A program made the translations under genes and the position numbers. A DNA stretch of 64,000 nt from Cyanoderma ruficeps (lineage: Eukaryota > Chordata > Aves > Passeriformes > Timaliidae), in contig VZDJ01006028.1 of assembly GCA_008694505.1 (NCBI GenBank), forward strand, positions 2,551,996 to 2,615,995, given 5' to 3'. Shown one piece after another: positions 38,831 through 50,600 of the stretch. How positions within the stretch are numbered: position 1 is the stretch's first letter; the number at the start of each line of letters is the position of its first letter. The notes under the pieces were generated by a model that was not told the DNA's origin, ran no database searches, and saw only the letters and a program-made list of their open reading frames with translations.

Positions 38831-41800
38831 CAGGAGCACTGACTAGAAGCAAAGCATCAGCTTGTGGTGATTAAAAGCCTCATTTAAGCATTAGTGTGTA
38901 ATGTACCGTAATGTGGTAATGTTGACTGCAGAAATGCTTTGCAGTATTAAACTGTATTGTCAACAAATTGCAAACATATTCAAAGTCTCTATGAACACTT
39001 TGGCAATGTTGCTACTAACAAAGAAGGAGGAGAATATCCACTGAGAAGCCAAGTCAAGCAAACCAGCAAATTCATTTAGACAGATTTTTGAAAGTCAAAG
39101 TAGTGTCAGGCTTGGCTTTGCATTCCAGAAGAGCACTTGATCTCCATAAATGAGATCACTCTTCCAACACACCTGCTCTGTACTGCATTTAATACAGAAG
39201 ATGGGGCAACATTTTTGGAGAAAATTAAATTCCTGCTGTAAGATAAAAGTAGATTTTGGTTTTTATTTCATTATGGAAAGGACATACAGATTGAAGAGCC
39301 CAAAGCACCAGAAATCTGCCAAACTATGTCACCACTGTGCTTGAGAAAGACCAAATGTGAGAGGTAACAACAGACTTCAAAGGGAAGCAAACAGTCCCAT
39401 TTTTCTGAGACTTATACCTAGGAAAAGAAAGTAAAACTTCTAGACGAGGCAATAATGAAAATACTTTTTTTCGCAGACAAATTCTAGATCTGGTACTTAA
39501 GAAATGAAAAAGCCCCACTTTTAGAAACTGAACACTTTCACTGATTTATTGACAAAATAAGTAAGTTATGCTAAGAAAGGCAGAGATCCTTTCGATACAT
39601 GGTGAATGGCATCCTTCTCATTTCTGGAGATGATACATGGTTTCTTTGCCCAGATACTTCTTCAAACTTAAGGTTTACAGTCATTCTAGCTGCAACTAAA
39701 AGTTACATTACAGGTAGTTTGATTTCAAGAAGATTTCCAGGTTCCTGCAGACATTGTCTCTACCCAGACCTTGGACTGGATTCAAACGTGGAGAGACCCG
39801 CCACAGCGCTAAACACGGCCAAGGCTGACTTTGAGGGCAGGTTTATCTGGCAGTTGGCAATGCAGCAAAGATGTAAGACCTAAGACAGCCAGATCAGATA
39901 GCAGAGCAAAACCTCCAGCATGACAGCACTAATCTGAAAGAAGGAAAGGAACGAGCTTGCCCAGAGTTCTCTCTGCCGTGGCAGAAATGCTGCTGGTACA
40001 CTTTGCTGTTGGTCCTGTAACTGTGACCTACTAGGTGACTCACAGGAGTTTGATTTCTTTTATTTATTTCATGAAAATCAGGCCAAGGTGGAGAGACATA
40101 GGGCCATATTCCCACACAGAATTGATCTGTGGGTGGGATGCACCTCCCAGCTCTCCTGCAAGAGACAGATGCTGTGTGTCTGAGCTGCCCAGCACTGCTG
40201 ATCTACCTGTAACCAGCTCCTGGAATGCAATCTGGAGCATACACACAGCTTCTGCACACATATCCATGGGTGGGTGCAATTAGATGCAAACTGATTTGGA
40301 TCCTCAAAAATCAGCTCATGAGAGCTACCAATGGCTAGCCAGTAGAAAAATACCAAATACCATGGTGATGAAGTGCTTAGCTTGTGCAATCAGGGGACTG
40401 TAGTTCTTGCTTTGGGTGCCTCAGCCCAGAATCCTCTGCAAAATAAACCTAAATTACTTTAAAAGATAGCAGTACTGAGTCGTGCTGCTACTTTGCCTTT
40501 CTGTAAAATAATTAGAGCTCTCACCAAGCCCCATGGGAAACTTGTCACTACCTCTTCCTTTGCCTGACAAGACTAAAACTCCCAAATACCAACCAAGTGC
40601 CCACACTACCAAGTCTATGAAAGAAGGGTTACTCTCCTTCAGACTAAAGCAGTATTAGTTTTCACAGAAACAACAAAAATGTGTTTCAGGGTGAGGAAGA
40701 AGAATCCTGTGTTCTGCTCCCTGCCAAAAGTGAAGTTTCTGTACTTCTTCCCATTGCCTTTAGTGGGTCAGGGCTCAGTTATATTGTCTGGAGATCTCAG
40801 CCATTCTGGCTTGTGCAAGGATTGAAAAACACTTCTGATTTCAAAGCAGAAGTGCATGCTGCAGCCATAGGTACTTCTGTGGGAAGCCTTTACTATCAAG
40901 AGTACCTGTAGGCTGTCAGCCCAGATTTCACCAAACAATGGGAATGCTTTTAGCAGCAATGATGCAACTGAGGGCTTAAGAAAGAATGAAATTACTTTAT
41001 GTAATCATTGGAACTAAACAGGGAAAGAAAAAAAAATTGAGTGTAATGCATGCTGTTTACATTAGCAGAAGCTAAAACTTGCTGACCATTCTTAGACAGA
41101 AATAAAATAGGTTTCTATTAAAATACTCTTATTTTCATGCCCTGACACTTTCTCCCTTGGATGTATAGCATTTTTTACTATAATGTGAATTTCATATGCT
41201 GATCTTGAGTGTTCAGGCAAAGGTTTCCTGGCACTGATCTCTCTGACTAAGCTCAACTTTTACATCAAGAATTTAGAGCAGGCAATTCAGTATCTCCCAC
41301 TATAATGTTTTTTTTTTCCATTGAACAAGGCAGACAGGTGTCTAAATTAAAAGGGACAGAAAAGATTGCCTGGTAATCTAATTTTACTCCTGCAAGAACG
41401 GGCCAAAGAATTCTACTCCTGTACCAAGCCAGTAACTTCTGGATGAATTAGGTCAAAATGTTGTTCTGCTCAGATCATTCATCCCACGTCTATTCAGTTT
41501 CTCCATTTTGGCCACTGGCCTTTATGGAAAAGCAGGTGTCAAATAGATCATTCTGAGTACCCTGAAGAAATGTACATGCTGCTTTTCACTTTGGAATTAT
41601 CTTTCCCCAAAATGATCCTTGCTCTTTCTGAGGAGACATACAGACTGGCAACACAACCATGAAAGGGGATGATGATCACAGGACTCTCCCATCTGCTTCT
41701 GGACTTTTTGACACAGAGTAGAAGTAAAGACTGTAGTATGTCTGACTAATCTATGATTCAAACTTGTCCATTTTCAAGTGCTACAGAATAAAGGGTTGCT

Positions 41801-42549
41801 AATGCGTGCATTTAAATATGCAGCACGTTCAACAGTCACAGTGCTATCCTTGCATTTATTAGTTTGCAATCTGGACAGAGCTGTACAGCCAGGACCCAGA
41901 GTAAGAAGTAAGACTTTTACATCAGAATGCAAGACAGAGAGATGTTTGGTTTTATGGTTATGATCTGGGAGGTGTGAGAAGAAGCTTAGATTCAGGAGTT
42001 CTGGTTTGTGGTTCTGACCATTTAGAGATTTTGATGTTTCAGTCAAGTCTAAACTTTGATTGCTTCTGACTGGAAAGATTTTAGATACACAACAACATAT
42101 CCTGAAAGTAAATATTGAGGCTTTTCAGCCACTGTCATTTGAAAAGCTGTTTGATTTTGGGGATACAATCCAAGTATTTATTTCCCATAAGGCTGCAAAA
42201 TGTCTTGGCAGAAACACTGTCCAGGTGTTGGACTAACAGATTCTTCCAACTCTCTTGCCTGTCTCAAAGGTCTTCTGTCACAAAGGATGGGTGGTACAGA
42301 CCTCATCCCAAACAACAACAAGCAGCATCAGTGAACTTTATCACATGAACGCACATGAACAGTCTTTGTCCTCATTTTCCTGTATCAAAATCTACAACTT
42401 CTTGGACATATGGCACTGACGAACTCCAAAGCTCACACTGTAATACACTCAAGTGACATTTACTGTTTCTGCGTTTACTGTGGAAACCAAACCTCAAAAC
42501 TCAATTACCAATTGCCATTGAAGAAGTATGTTTGGGTACTGCTCCCTTC

Positions 42550-42588
42550 CATGGCTTTGAGGAGAACAAGGCTTGTGCTAGTAGCCTG
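42550..42588 (+). repeat. Second copy of the 39-bp sequence
   Basis: Partner of 38,142-38,180, with five substitutions clustered in the first half. It lies about 130 bases before the LTR that starts near 42,721. Confidence 0.7.
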
Positions 42589-42720
42589 CAACTAGAAACT
42601 GCCACCTAAGTTTCAGAGAGAATGTTGATAAAGCCAGAGTCTGACATCACTTTAAATCCCAACCCCACTGTAGTCAAGGAAAATTCCCATTAACTTAATG
42701 AGCATCTGGATTTCTCACAC

Positions 42721-43708
42721 TGTTGCAGTGGGTTTGCATAGCAAGGTTTTGGCAGTGGGAAGGCTGCAGGGGTGGCTTCTGTGAGAAGCTGCTAAACACT
42801 TCCCCAAGTGTGATAAAGCCAGTGCCAGCCAGCTCTAGGACAGACCCTCCACTGGCTGAAGCAGAGCCCATCAGTGATGGTGGTAGTGCCTCTAGGATGA
42901 CAGAGTTAGGAAGAGGAAAAAGTTACTGTGCAGGAGCAAACTGCAGCCAGAGAAGACGGGAATGAGAATATGCGAAAGAAACAACTCTGCAGGCTTCGAG
43001 GTCAGTGCAGAAGGAGTGCGAGGAGGTGCTGCAGAGTCCCCTGCAGCCCGTGGTGAGACAGTTGTGCCCCCACAGGCCATGGAGGTTAATGGTGGACGAG
43101 AGATGTGGAGGATCCCACACTGAAACAGGTGGATGCTGTGGATGCCATGACCCTGTGGAAAACCCACACTGGAGCAGATTTTCTGGCAGAACTTGTGACC
43201 CCACAGAGGAGCCATGCTGGAGCAGTCTGTTCCTGAAGGACTGTACCCAATGGGAGGGACTTATGCTGAAGCAGTTTGTGAAGAACAGCAGCTCATGGGA
43301 AGGACTTATGCTAGAGAATTTTGTGGAGAACCTTCTCCCTTGCTGAAGCAGGGGAAGATTGTGAGGAAGAAGGAGCAACAGAGACAACATGTGATGAACT
43401 GACCACAATGCCTAGTCCATGTCCCCTGTACCACTGGGGAAGGGGAAAGGTAAGGAATTCAAGTGTAAAGTTAAACCTGGGAAAAAGAGAAGTATGGTGG
43501 GAAGATGTTTTTAAGATTTGGGTTTATTTCTCATTATCCTACTCTGATTTCCCTAAGTCAACTCTGTTGCTCATAACAGTAACTGGTGAGTGATAGTTCA
43601 CTGTGCTTATCTTGATCCACAAGGCTTACATTTTATTTTCTCTCCCCTGTCCAGCTGAGGAGAGAAGTAATAGAGCACATGGCATCCAGCCAGGGTTAAT
43701 CCACTACG
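42721..43708 (+). mobile_element. Solo ERV LTR of about 1 kb, antisense in the KBTBD11 intron
   Basis: The sequence runs from 'tgttgcagtgggtttgcat' to 'catccagccagggttaatcc' and 'actacg'. From memory this matches a widespread avian ERV LTR (probably ERVL class) along its whole length. Between about 43,110 and 43,350 it contains a degenerate array of roughly 36-50-bp units, each ending in a variant of 'atgctggagcag', which gives the forward frame at 43,005-43,346 its repeated Trp/Glu-Gly-Leu look. The segment around 43,540-43,560, where I expect the poly(A) signal, seems to lack it. No perfect target duplication was found; ACTGT (42,719-42,723) against ACTGC (43,709-43,713) is a near match if the element starts three bases later. 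No retroviral coding sequence remains. Confidence 0.75.
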
Positions 43709-46700
43709 ACTGCACAGACAAATGTAAACGGTAGCTTTTTTCAGAACTAAAGCAATGCAGGGAGTTGTTGTAAAAGGAAAGATAAAAGAAGCTACAGGAT
43801 AAGAGAAAAACTCTCCCATGAACAGATTTGTCTTTGACTGACGGAATCAGAACATTTGTTGTTCACATGCCATTCCAATAGCAAAGGGTTGGCTTTTAGT
43901 TCTTACTGTCTAACACCTAAAATATGGGTTGCAGAAATAATAGTTCATTTCCAGAGCTCAGGGCCTGTTTTTTCAATCTATTTACAAGAAAGGGGGAAAG
44001 AGAAAAAAGCAGAACTGCTTCCAAGAAAAAAACCCAAAACTATTGTATAACTGACAGGTTGATAGTCTGAAATGATTCAGAAGTCCAGCAGCCTTCCAGC
44101 AGTTAGAGATCCAAAACTGAGATGCAAAACTTACCTAGCTCCTTAAGTACTCCTGGAGGAGTCAGTGTCAAGAAAAACAAAAAAGAGCTTGTGCTAATCT
44201 ATGAATGCGTAAATGTAAAATAACTTCAATTAATGCAAATCATGTTGTGACAGACAACATAACAGCATGGAAGCTGCTTGACCAACATGTTGATTTGTAT
44301 AGAATGACTGTGGTTTCTGGCGTGTTTCCGAGTGAGTTAAAAAAGGCTGTCAACCTGTCTGTTTCAGCCAGAGGCACAGCAATGGCAGCTTGTGAAACAT
44401 CACACCTGAAAAGCACTTATGTGACACATCCTTCTTCTTCCCCTGACACACGATGCAAGATCTCTAGAACCACTGCATTTTTTTCTCGTGCTTGTTTTGC
44501 ATTAAATAAACTGACTTAACCCATCATGAATTCGTGTCATCCTCACTGATGAGGTATAAGAAATAAACTGGGAAGTACCAAATGTGTAGTTCAGAACAAA
44601 AAAAACCCAGCCAGCTCTTTTTTACATTAACACTCAATCCCCCATATACAATACCGACCCAGTCTTGTAATCCTCCCGAAGCCAATACTGCCAGTTAGAA
44701 TCCAAGGAGCATTTTAGGATGAAGAAAAGGGTGCAGCATTGCCAACCAATTGGTCCTGGTCCTGCAGAGAGTTACACACAGATTTAAACACTCTGTTCAC
44801 AGGACTAGCCCCACTTGTAATGCCAACATCTGCAGTGTAAACTGAGTGCTTGCTTAATTAACTGCAGGAGGAAGGCAAAATCTCTGTCCATTCACTGTGT
44901 TGTCACATGGTGAAGAACACTGGCACAGGGAATCGGGCAGGAATGTATGGCCCAGGCTAGGAAAAGAGCAGGGTCCCTTCCTGCTCAATGAGAGCTCAGT
45001 CACACATCAGGTTAAACTGGTTGTCAAATCCCGAGCTGCTATAAAGTAATTCTTCAATGAAAGGAACTAATCATGCCTGCTCGCTGACAAAACAACACTG
45101 AGACCAAACATGAAGCAGAAACAATAGATGATGAGCATTTCACTGAAAAATAAAACACCGGGAGTAAAAATGTCATGTCCTGAGAAGGGTAATGAGATAA
45201 AATACAATGAAAATTAGCTCATTTTTAAAACAGGTATTTTTAAGGATGTGAAGTGGTATAAAATGACTGCTTCTGTTCAGAGGCAAGAAACAGGCTCCCA
45301 ACTGCAATGCTGTAAAATGTCAGTAGGGTTAAACAGAAAAATCCCTGCAAATTCTACAAATGATCCCACCAAGGAAAAAAAAAAAACTATTAAAAAAAAG
45401 TTTAATTCTACCTTAAAAGAAATTGCAGGATTTCCTTTCATGTTTTATTATACTCTTCTTTAGCAGTCAACTGCCCCTAATATCCTCTTGCAACAGGATA
45501 CTACAGGAGGCTGAAACCCCTGGTAAGTAGGATCTGGACGCAGTCATCTCACCACATTGTCATCTCTATGGTAACCTAGGCCAGCCCTAAATACTGTAAT
45601 CCTGCTTTACCATAGTAAAGCCAGTTAATGACTTTCATTGAATGTTCCTGCCAAATAATGGTGCTCTAATATTTATTGACATTTCAAGTCTGTCCATCTC
45701 TTAGGACAATTTGTTATATGGAAAATGCAAACACGGCATTTATAGAAGAAAGGAAGCTACTACAGATCTCAGCCTTTTGATATTATCAAGTCCCACAAAC
45801 TCCAGCTTCCAAGTGGCACCACTGCCAGGTGAAAGTCCTGCAGAGCACAGAGGAGCTGTGGCAGGCACAGGACCAGTCCTTGGCTCTTGGCAGGTTCTCA
45901 TGAGACAGTGCCATTAGCAGTGGATGACCAGAGCATCCCCCTGGCATGCACTGGATGTCCTAATTTAAGAGTGAATAAATGCTGTGTGATGGGCCCTGGG
46001 AAGAGGAGAGCGCAGAACAAGTAGGATGGGCCAAACAGTTAAACAAGAGAGGAAATATTGCTTTGTCAATACAACTGACAATTTAATTATTATTTTCCAC
46101 AAACATTCCACTTAATTCCTTTTTGTGAGACAGATGGTTAAGTCCCTGGAAAACAGACAGCCGTTTTGCTTCTCAGATCGTACAGAAGAATCTATTTTAC
46201 TGCTATTCTATTTTTTATTGCCCTACTTTTTTCCCTAGCTTTTTGCTCCAGTTTTCTATTGTTTGGTTTAATTGCTGTGGAAAAGCTTTACAGAATATTA
46301 TTATTTTTAGAGGGCTTTATTTTTTTCTTGATGGGTGAAAAATGTTGGCTATAGGATTTAATGCTATCATTTGCTGTGCTACGGGTAAGTTTGGGTTCAG
46401 GAGTCTGCTTTTTGTGGCTTCAAAGCACCAAACATAAAAACCTACCTACTGAAATTCAGTACAAGTTTTTTTGAAGCATCTTCCACCTCGCAAAATCCTG
46501 CACGCCTATGTTCACCCAGGGCTTGCGTGTGCTTTTAGTAGGATAGGGTAGCAGGCCATGAAGAATTTATAGCAGGAAGCAATCTCCTGCTGTTACACAT
46601 CCCTAAACGTTAGTGTAAAGAGTCACTTAGATTTTTAATAGGTCAGCATTATAAAACAAATAATAAAATACGCAGGCATCAGGGTTGGCTCCTCTGCGAC

Positions 46701-46829
46701 ATATGGAGAAGGGATATGGGACATGCTCGGCCTTCCCGCTGCCCAGGGGAGGTGGATTAAGGGGGCCAGAGGAAAGGGAAAAGAGCACGATTAAACCTGA
46801 CAGTGCTCCGGCAACCCCTCTCACACACA
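43709..46829. other. Distal part of the KBTBD11 intron, no gene seen
   Basis: AT-rich DNA with no recognisable exon. Forward and reverse frames of up to about 100 codons here lack domains. Confidence 0.5.
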
Positions 46830-47620
46830 CGCGGCTACCGTGGTTGCACGCCGCGGTCCCTACCGCAGATATCGGCAGATACCGGCGCCAGCCCTCCCCG
46901 CAGACTCCGCCGCCCCGACCCCGCTCCCGTCCCGCTGCCTCCCCGCTCACCTTTCGGCGGCGGCCGACGAGCCCCGCACGGCTCCGGGGCAGCTCCCGCA
47001 GCGCAGCGGCCCCGGCGCCTCGCCCAGGCAGCGGAGCGGGCGGGGGAGGCCGGGAAGGCGGGTGGGAGCGGCGCTGCGATGCCAGGCGAGGCAAATGGCT
47101 GAAGAGCGGGGGCCGGGCTGGCGGAGGGGCTGGGCGGGCGCGGGGCCGCGCTCAGCCGCTTTGTTCGCCTGGCAGGCGGAGGGAGGAGCGGGCACGGACC
47201 TGTTGCTGCTGGCGGCGGCTCCCGACGAGGGGCAGCGGCCGAGCCGGGAACACCGCGGGATGCCCGCGCTGTCCTGCGGGGCTGAGGCGGGGCGGGCGGG
47301 GGAGCGGCCCCACCTGCCCGCGCCGAGGAGAAACTCCCCCCGCGTGGCGCCGGGCGGGGAGCGCCGGGCCCTCCCTCACCTCCAGGCGGGGCCGGGAAGC
47401 CGATCCGGGGGTACGCGGGGCGGTGGCGCCGCTCCCGTGCGTGAGGCAGGGCCGGGGGCTTTGCCGCAGGAGCCGCGGCGCAGCGCCCCGGCTGGAGCCC
47501 CGAGGGCCCGCGGGCCGGCACCGCCGGCTCGCTGCGGAAGGCGGCGGGGAGGCTGCCCGACGGAGCCTCTGGGTTATTCAGGTGTCTGCCGGCGGAGGCC
47601 AGGTGCAATTGGCACCAGTC
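46830..47620 (-). promoter_or_regulatory. KBTBD11: CpG island, probable KBTBD11 promoter and non-coding first exon
   Basis: Very high GC and CpG density from about 46.83 to 47.62 kb, with abrupt AT-rich flanks. On the minus strand it holds two consensus donors, GAAAG|GTGAGC (exon end 46,951) and GGAG|GTGAGG (exon end 47,380). It lies between the 3' end of ARHGEF10 and the KBTBD11 coding exon, so the only known minus-strand gene it can serve is KBTBD11. Long frames on both strands (up to 336 codons) come from the scarcity of stops in GC-rich DNA; they are rich in Pro/Ala/Arg/Gly and have no domains. The transcription start is not defined. A divergent plus-strand transcript is possible. Confidence 0.7.
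46945..46951 (-). other. KBTBD11: Predicted splice donor of KBTBD11 exon 1
   Basis: The minus strand reads GAAAG|GTGAGC, with the last exon base at 46,951. Joined to the acceptor at 32,530 it gives an intron of about 14.4 kb. A second donor, with exon end 47,380, could mark an alternative first exon. Confidence 0.5.
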
Positions 47621-50600
47621 CCATTTTCTCCTGCGTTTCGAAGCTGGGACTCTCATCAGGATTCCCAGAACTGGATCCTTTTTTCAGTTTCTTAAAAAAC
47701 TCTCCACGTTATGTTATTTGTACTCTGGGTCTGCTCCTGACGCAGGCAGTGGTACCTAACCCAGCTCAAGTCCCACCGCAGGCTGCAGTTTGATTTCTGC
47801 CAAGACGGCAGATGTGCCATCCTATCCTGGTCTTTCTGACCCACTCCTGGTGCTGGGATATATCATATTGTCTCTGTAATACATGGTTCTCCTATGATAT
47901 TACTGCCTCAAAACACTATTCATCTGCAGGTTTTCTTTTTTTCCCCTCTCCACTGACTCCAGGGTCCTGTCAGACTGGTTCCCCTGCAGTGCCCAGTGAG
48001 TGGCTCCTGGCCTTGTGAGACACTCCTGAGCAGACTTGAAATGCTACTACCGTCTCTTGTCTCAAATTAACCTGACAATTAATTGCTTCTGTGCTGGCAG
48101 TGTGGCCATTACAGCTGTATGTTCTTCCAGCTTAATGGTTGTGATGGCTAGGCATGGTTGGGTGTCTTCTGCTTTTTGTCCCAAGCTTCTACTTTTTGAC
48201 ATCAGTTGTGCTAAAAACTCTCACGTGTTGACTTAGCACTTAATAAAGTGAAGTGCTTGCATGCAGTACTGGGTAACTATAACCACTTGAAACCCTTGGC
48301 TCCACTCATGTTGTGCACTGACTTCAGAGCAGCCCTTAACCAGAAGGCTGGTGTTCCAGCAAAGGTCACATCTCATCTTGAGAGAGGTAGTGCTCTTCTG
48401 GGTGCTATAAAAATAGATAAGCAACAATCATAAAGTGCCACCAGGGTCTTAGAAGAGACAGTAACCACAACATGTGGCTTTACCATAAACTGTGAATTTC
48501 TCACTGTCCCCTGATGTGGGTCCATTACAAGGTTCGAATGTAAGTTTTGTATGTGGTTTTATTCCTGGCTAGCTGGAAGAAATTTCCATGGGGTACAGCA
48601 GATCCATTAAAACCTGCCAGAAATAACTCCTCTCTCTGACATCAGGAATTAATATTCTTGCTGTATCATGTTACTTTAAATACTATATAATTCAAGATGA
48701 CACTAAAATTAGATGACTGATACAGCTATCAGAAATTATTTTCACTTTTAAAACCTCTGTTCTATTTCTTTCTGGAGTATTGTCTCTCCTTAAGGTGCCT
48801 GACTTCTATTCATACTGATGAGAGTTATGTGACTGTGGCAGCAGTATAATATCTGCGATCATATGAGATCATTCTGACTCATGCTTTCTAAATACATGAC
48901 AGTTTTAACCACTACTGGATTTTCTTAGCCTCTCTTCAGGTTTACTTGCCACATCACATTCCAGTATGAGAGTACACAGGGGTGTCTGAGTTTTAGTTTG
49001 CGGAGGCAATTTGAAAAACGGTGGGTAGGAAGTAGCACATTGTGTTTTTATGGGCAGTACTTGCCTCTGTGGCTAGAGCCAGCAGAAGACCTATACAAAA
49101 TCCAATTCCCATGGAGATCCTAGCCTGAGAAGTCAGGTAGCACTGGGCTGTTGCGGATTTCATCTTCTGCCCTCACCGCCCTATTCCACCTTCACATTGC
49201 CAGAAGCAGATTAGGTAGAATTACCTCAATTCTGCTTTATGAAAGTTCAGCTTTGGGCAGCAATTCCCTAACTTTGTAACTCAGTCTACTTTCTTCCCAC
49301 CAAGTTTCTTTACAGTTCCCCATGCCCCTTTGTCATTAAACCCATTAGTGAAAACAAATATAAAGGAGTTGCTGAGCTCTTAGCAAAACTTTTGTAAAAT
49401 ACTGCTCCTCTATGATCACAGGCCAGCACACTTGCCATGAAGAATAAGGCTGCTCATCAATTAGCCTCATAGTTTCTTGTAGAAGGGGAGGTGATGAAAA
49501 AACTGGGACACCCATTGTACAAATCATCTGTTTTAGTTGCTTGATTTCCCTACTTAACCTGAGTTCCTGAGGCACCATTTATAATTAATCTACAGGAATA
49601 ACTATGTCTGAAGGGCAATTTTTCTCACCTATCTTTGACATCTTATCTTAGGATAAGGTGATTCATCCTTTGGTATTTCTTATTTTTCTCCATTAGCTGT
49701 AAAGTCAGACTGGTACAGCTGTAGACAATTTTTAAATGCCTGAATGACATGAGATGAATCATTGTCCCAATGTAGAAAAGAACATGTCCTAAAGAAATCA
49801 GGTCTCACACAGTTTACATGATACATAATTTGGTACCTGACATGCATTTCTGTAGCCGTTGACATGGGACATATTCAAGGGGACTGATAGGTTATTGTAA
49901 TGCTGCTACTGGCCATCAGGACTTGCTGAGATCCTGTGTTCTGCAAGGGGCAGTTAGCCTGGGCCAACAACAGTGGAGTGCTGAATAGAGGCAGGAAGGG
50001 AAGCATTTGCTGTGCTCTGTCCCAGAAACCTCAGGCGGCCCCTGGCCAGTCACATACAGCAGACTTCCTTCTGGACATGCAGCCCGTGCTCTGTGTCTCT
50101 CATGTACCAGCAGTGATGCTCAGTAATAAAAAGGAAACACAGTTTGGAGCAAAACAATTTCATCAAGTGTTTCTCTGGTTAAAAAGAAAAAAAAAATCCA
50201 AATGAAGAAATAGTAGTGGGAAGGTTTTTTCATCTCACACACCTTTTTGTTTAATCCACATCAGGCAAAACAAAGTATTCCTTCTAGAAGGAATAATACC
50301 ATGATGTCTCCAGTGCAGAAATAGGCAGCAGTGCTGAATGCCTTTCTCATGAAAGGGTCACCAAACAGCATCTGATCCAGAGCACATCTGCTCAGAGCTT
50401 ATCAGGGCCATGCTCTTCCAGGGCAAGGTAATATATTTATTTTCTTTCTCCCATTGCCTGTACCAGCAGTTGCATTGCTGCCATTCCCAGCTTGGAGGCT
50501 GTCTTGCAGAATTGGGCTATTGTGGTAGCTGGAGCAAATTCACAGTTCCTCAGCCAAAATTAGCCAGTAGGTCACATCAAAAATTAATCATCTCAGTCCT

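Larger units (their letters stand above)
32532..46944 (-). other. KBTBD11: Predicted KBTBD11 intron 1
   Basis: This AT-rich interval of about 14.4 kb lies between the acceptor at 32,530 and the best donor at 46,950. Apart from the repeats and the decayed coding-like segment listed separately, no exon is visible. Poly-T (33,870-33,885) and poly-A (37,483-37,499) runs could be old retroposon tails, but no bodies were recognised beside them. Confidence 0.55.

Noticed and set aside
42723..43593. Frames of 80 to 161 codons on both strands
   Set aside because: All lie within the 1-kb LTR; the repeated peptide pattern comes from its internal tandem units.
46685..47793. Open frames of 273 to 336 codons on both strands at the CpG island
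   Set aside because: They overlap in several frames on both strands, are dominated by Pro/Ala/Arg/Gly, show no domain, and are explained by the lack of stop codons in very GC-rich DNA.
48525..48545. A 'ggttcgaat' resembling a tRNA T-loop
   Set aside because: No matching acceptor stem, anticodon arm or A/B-box spacing around it.
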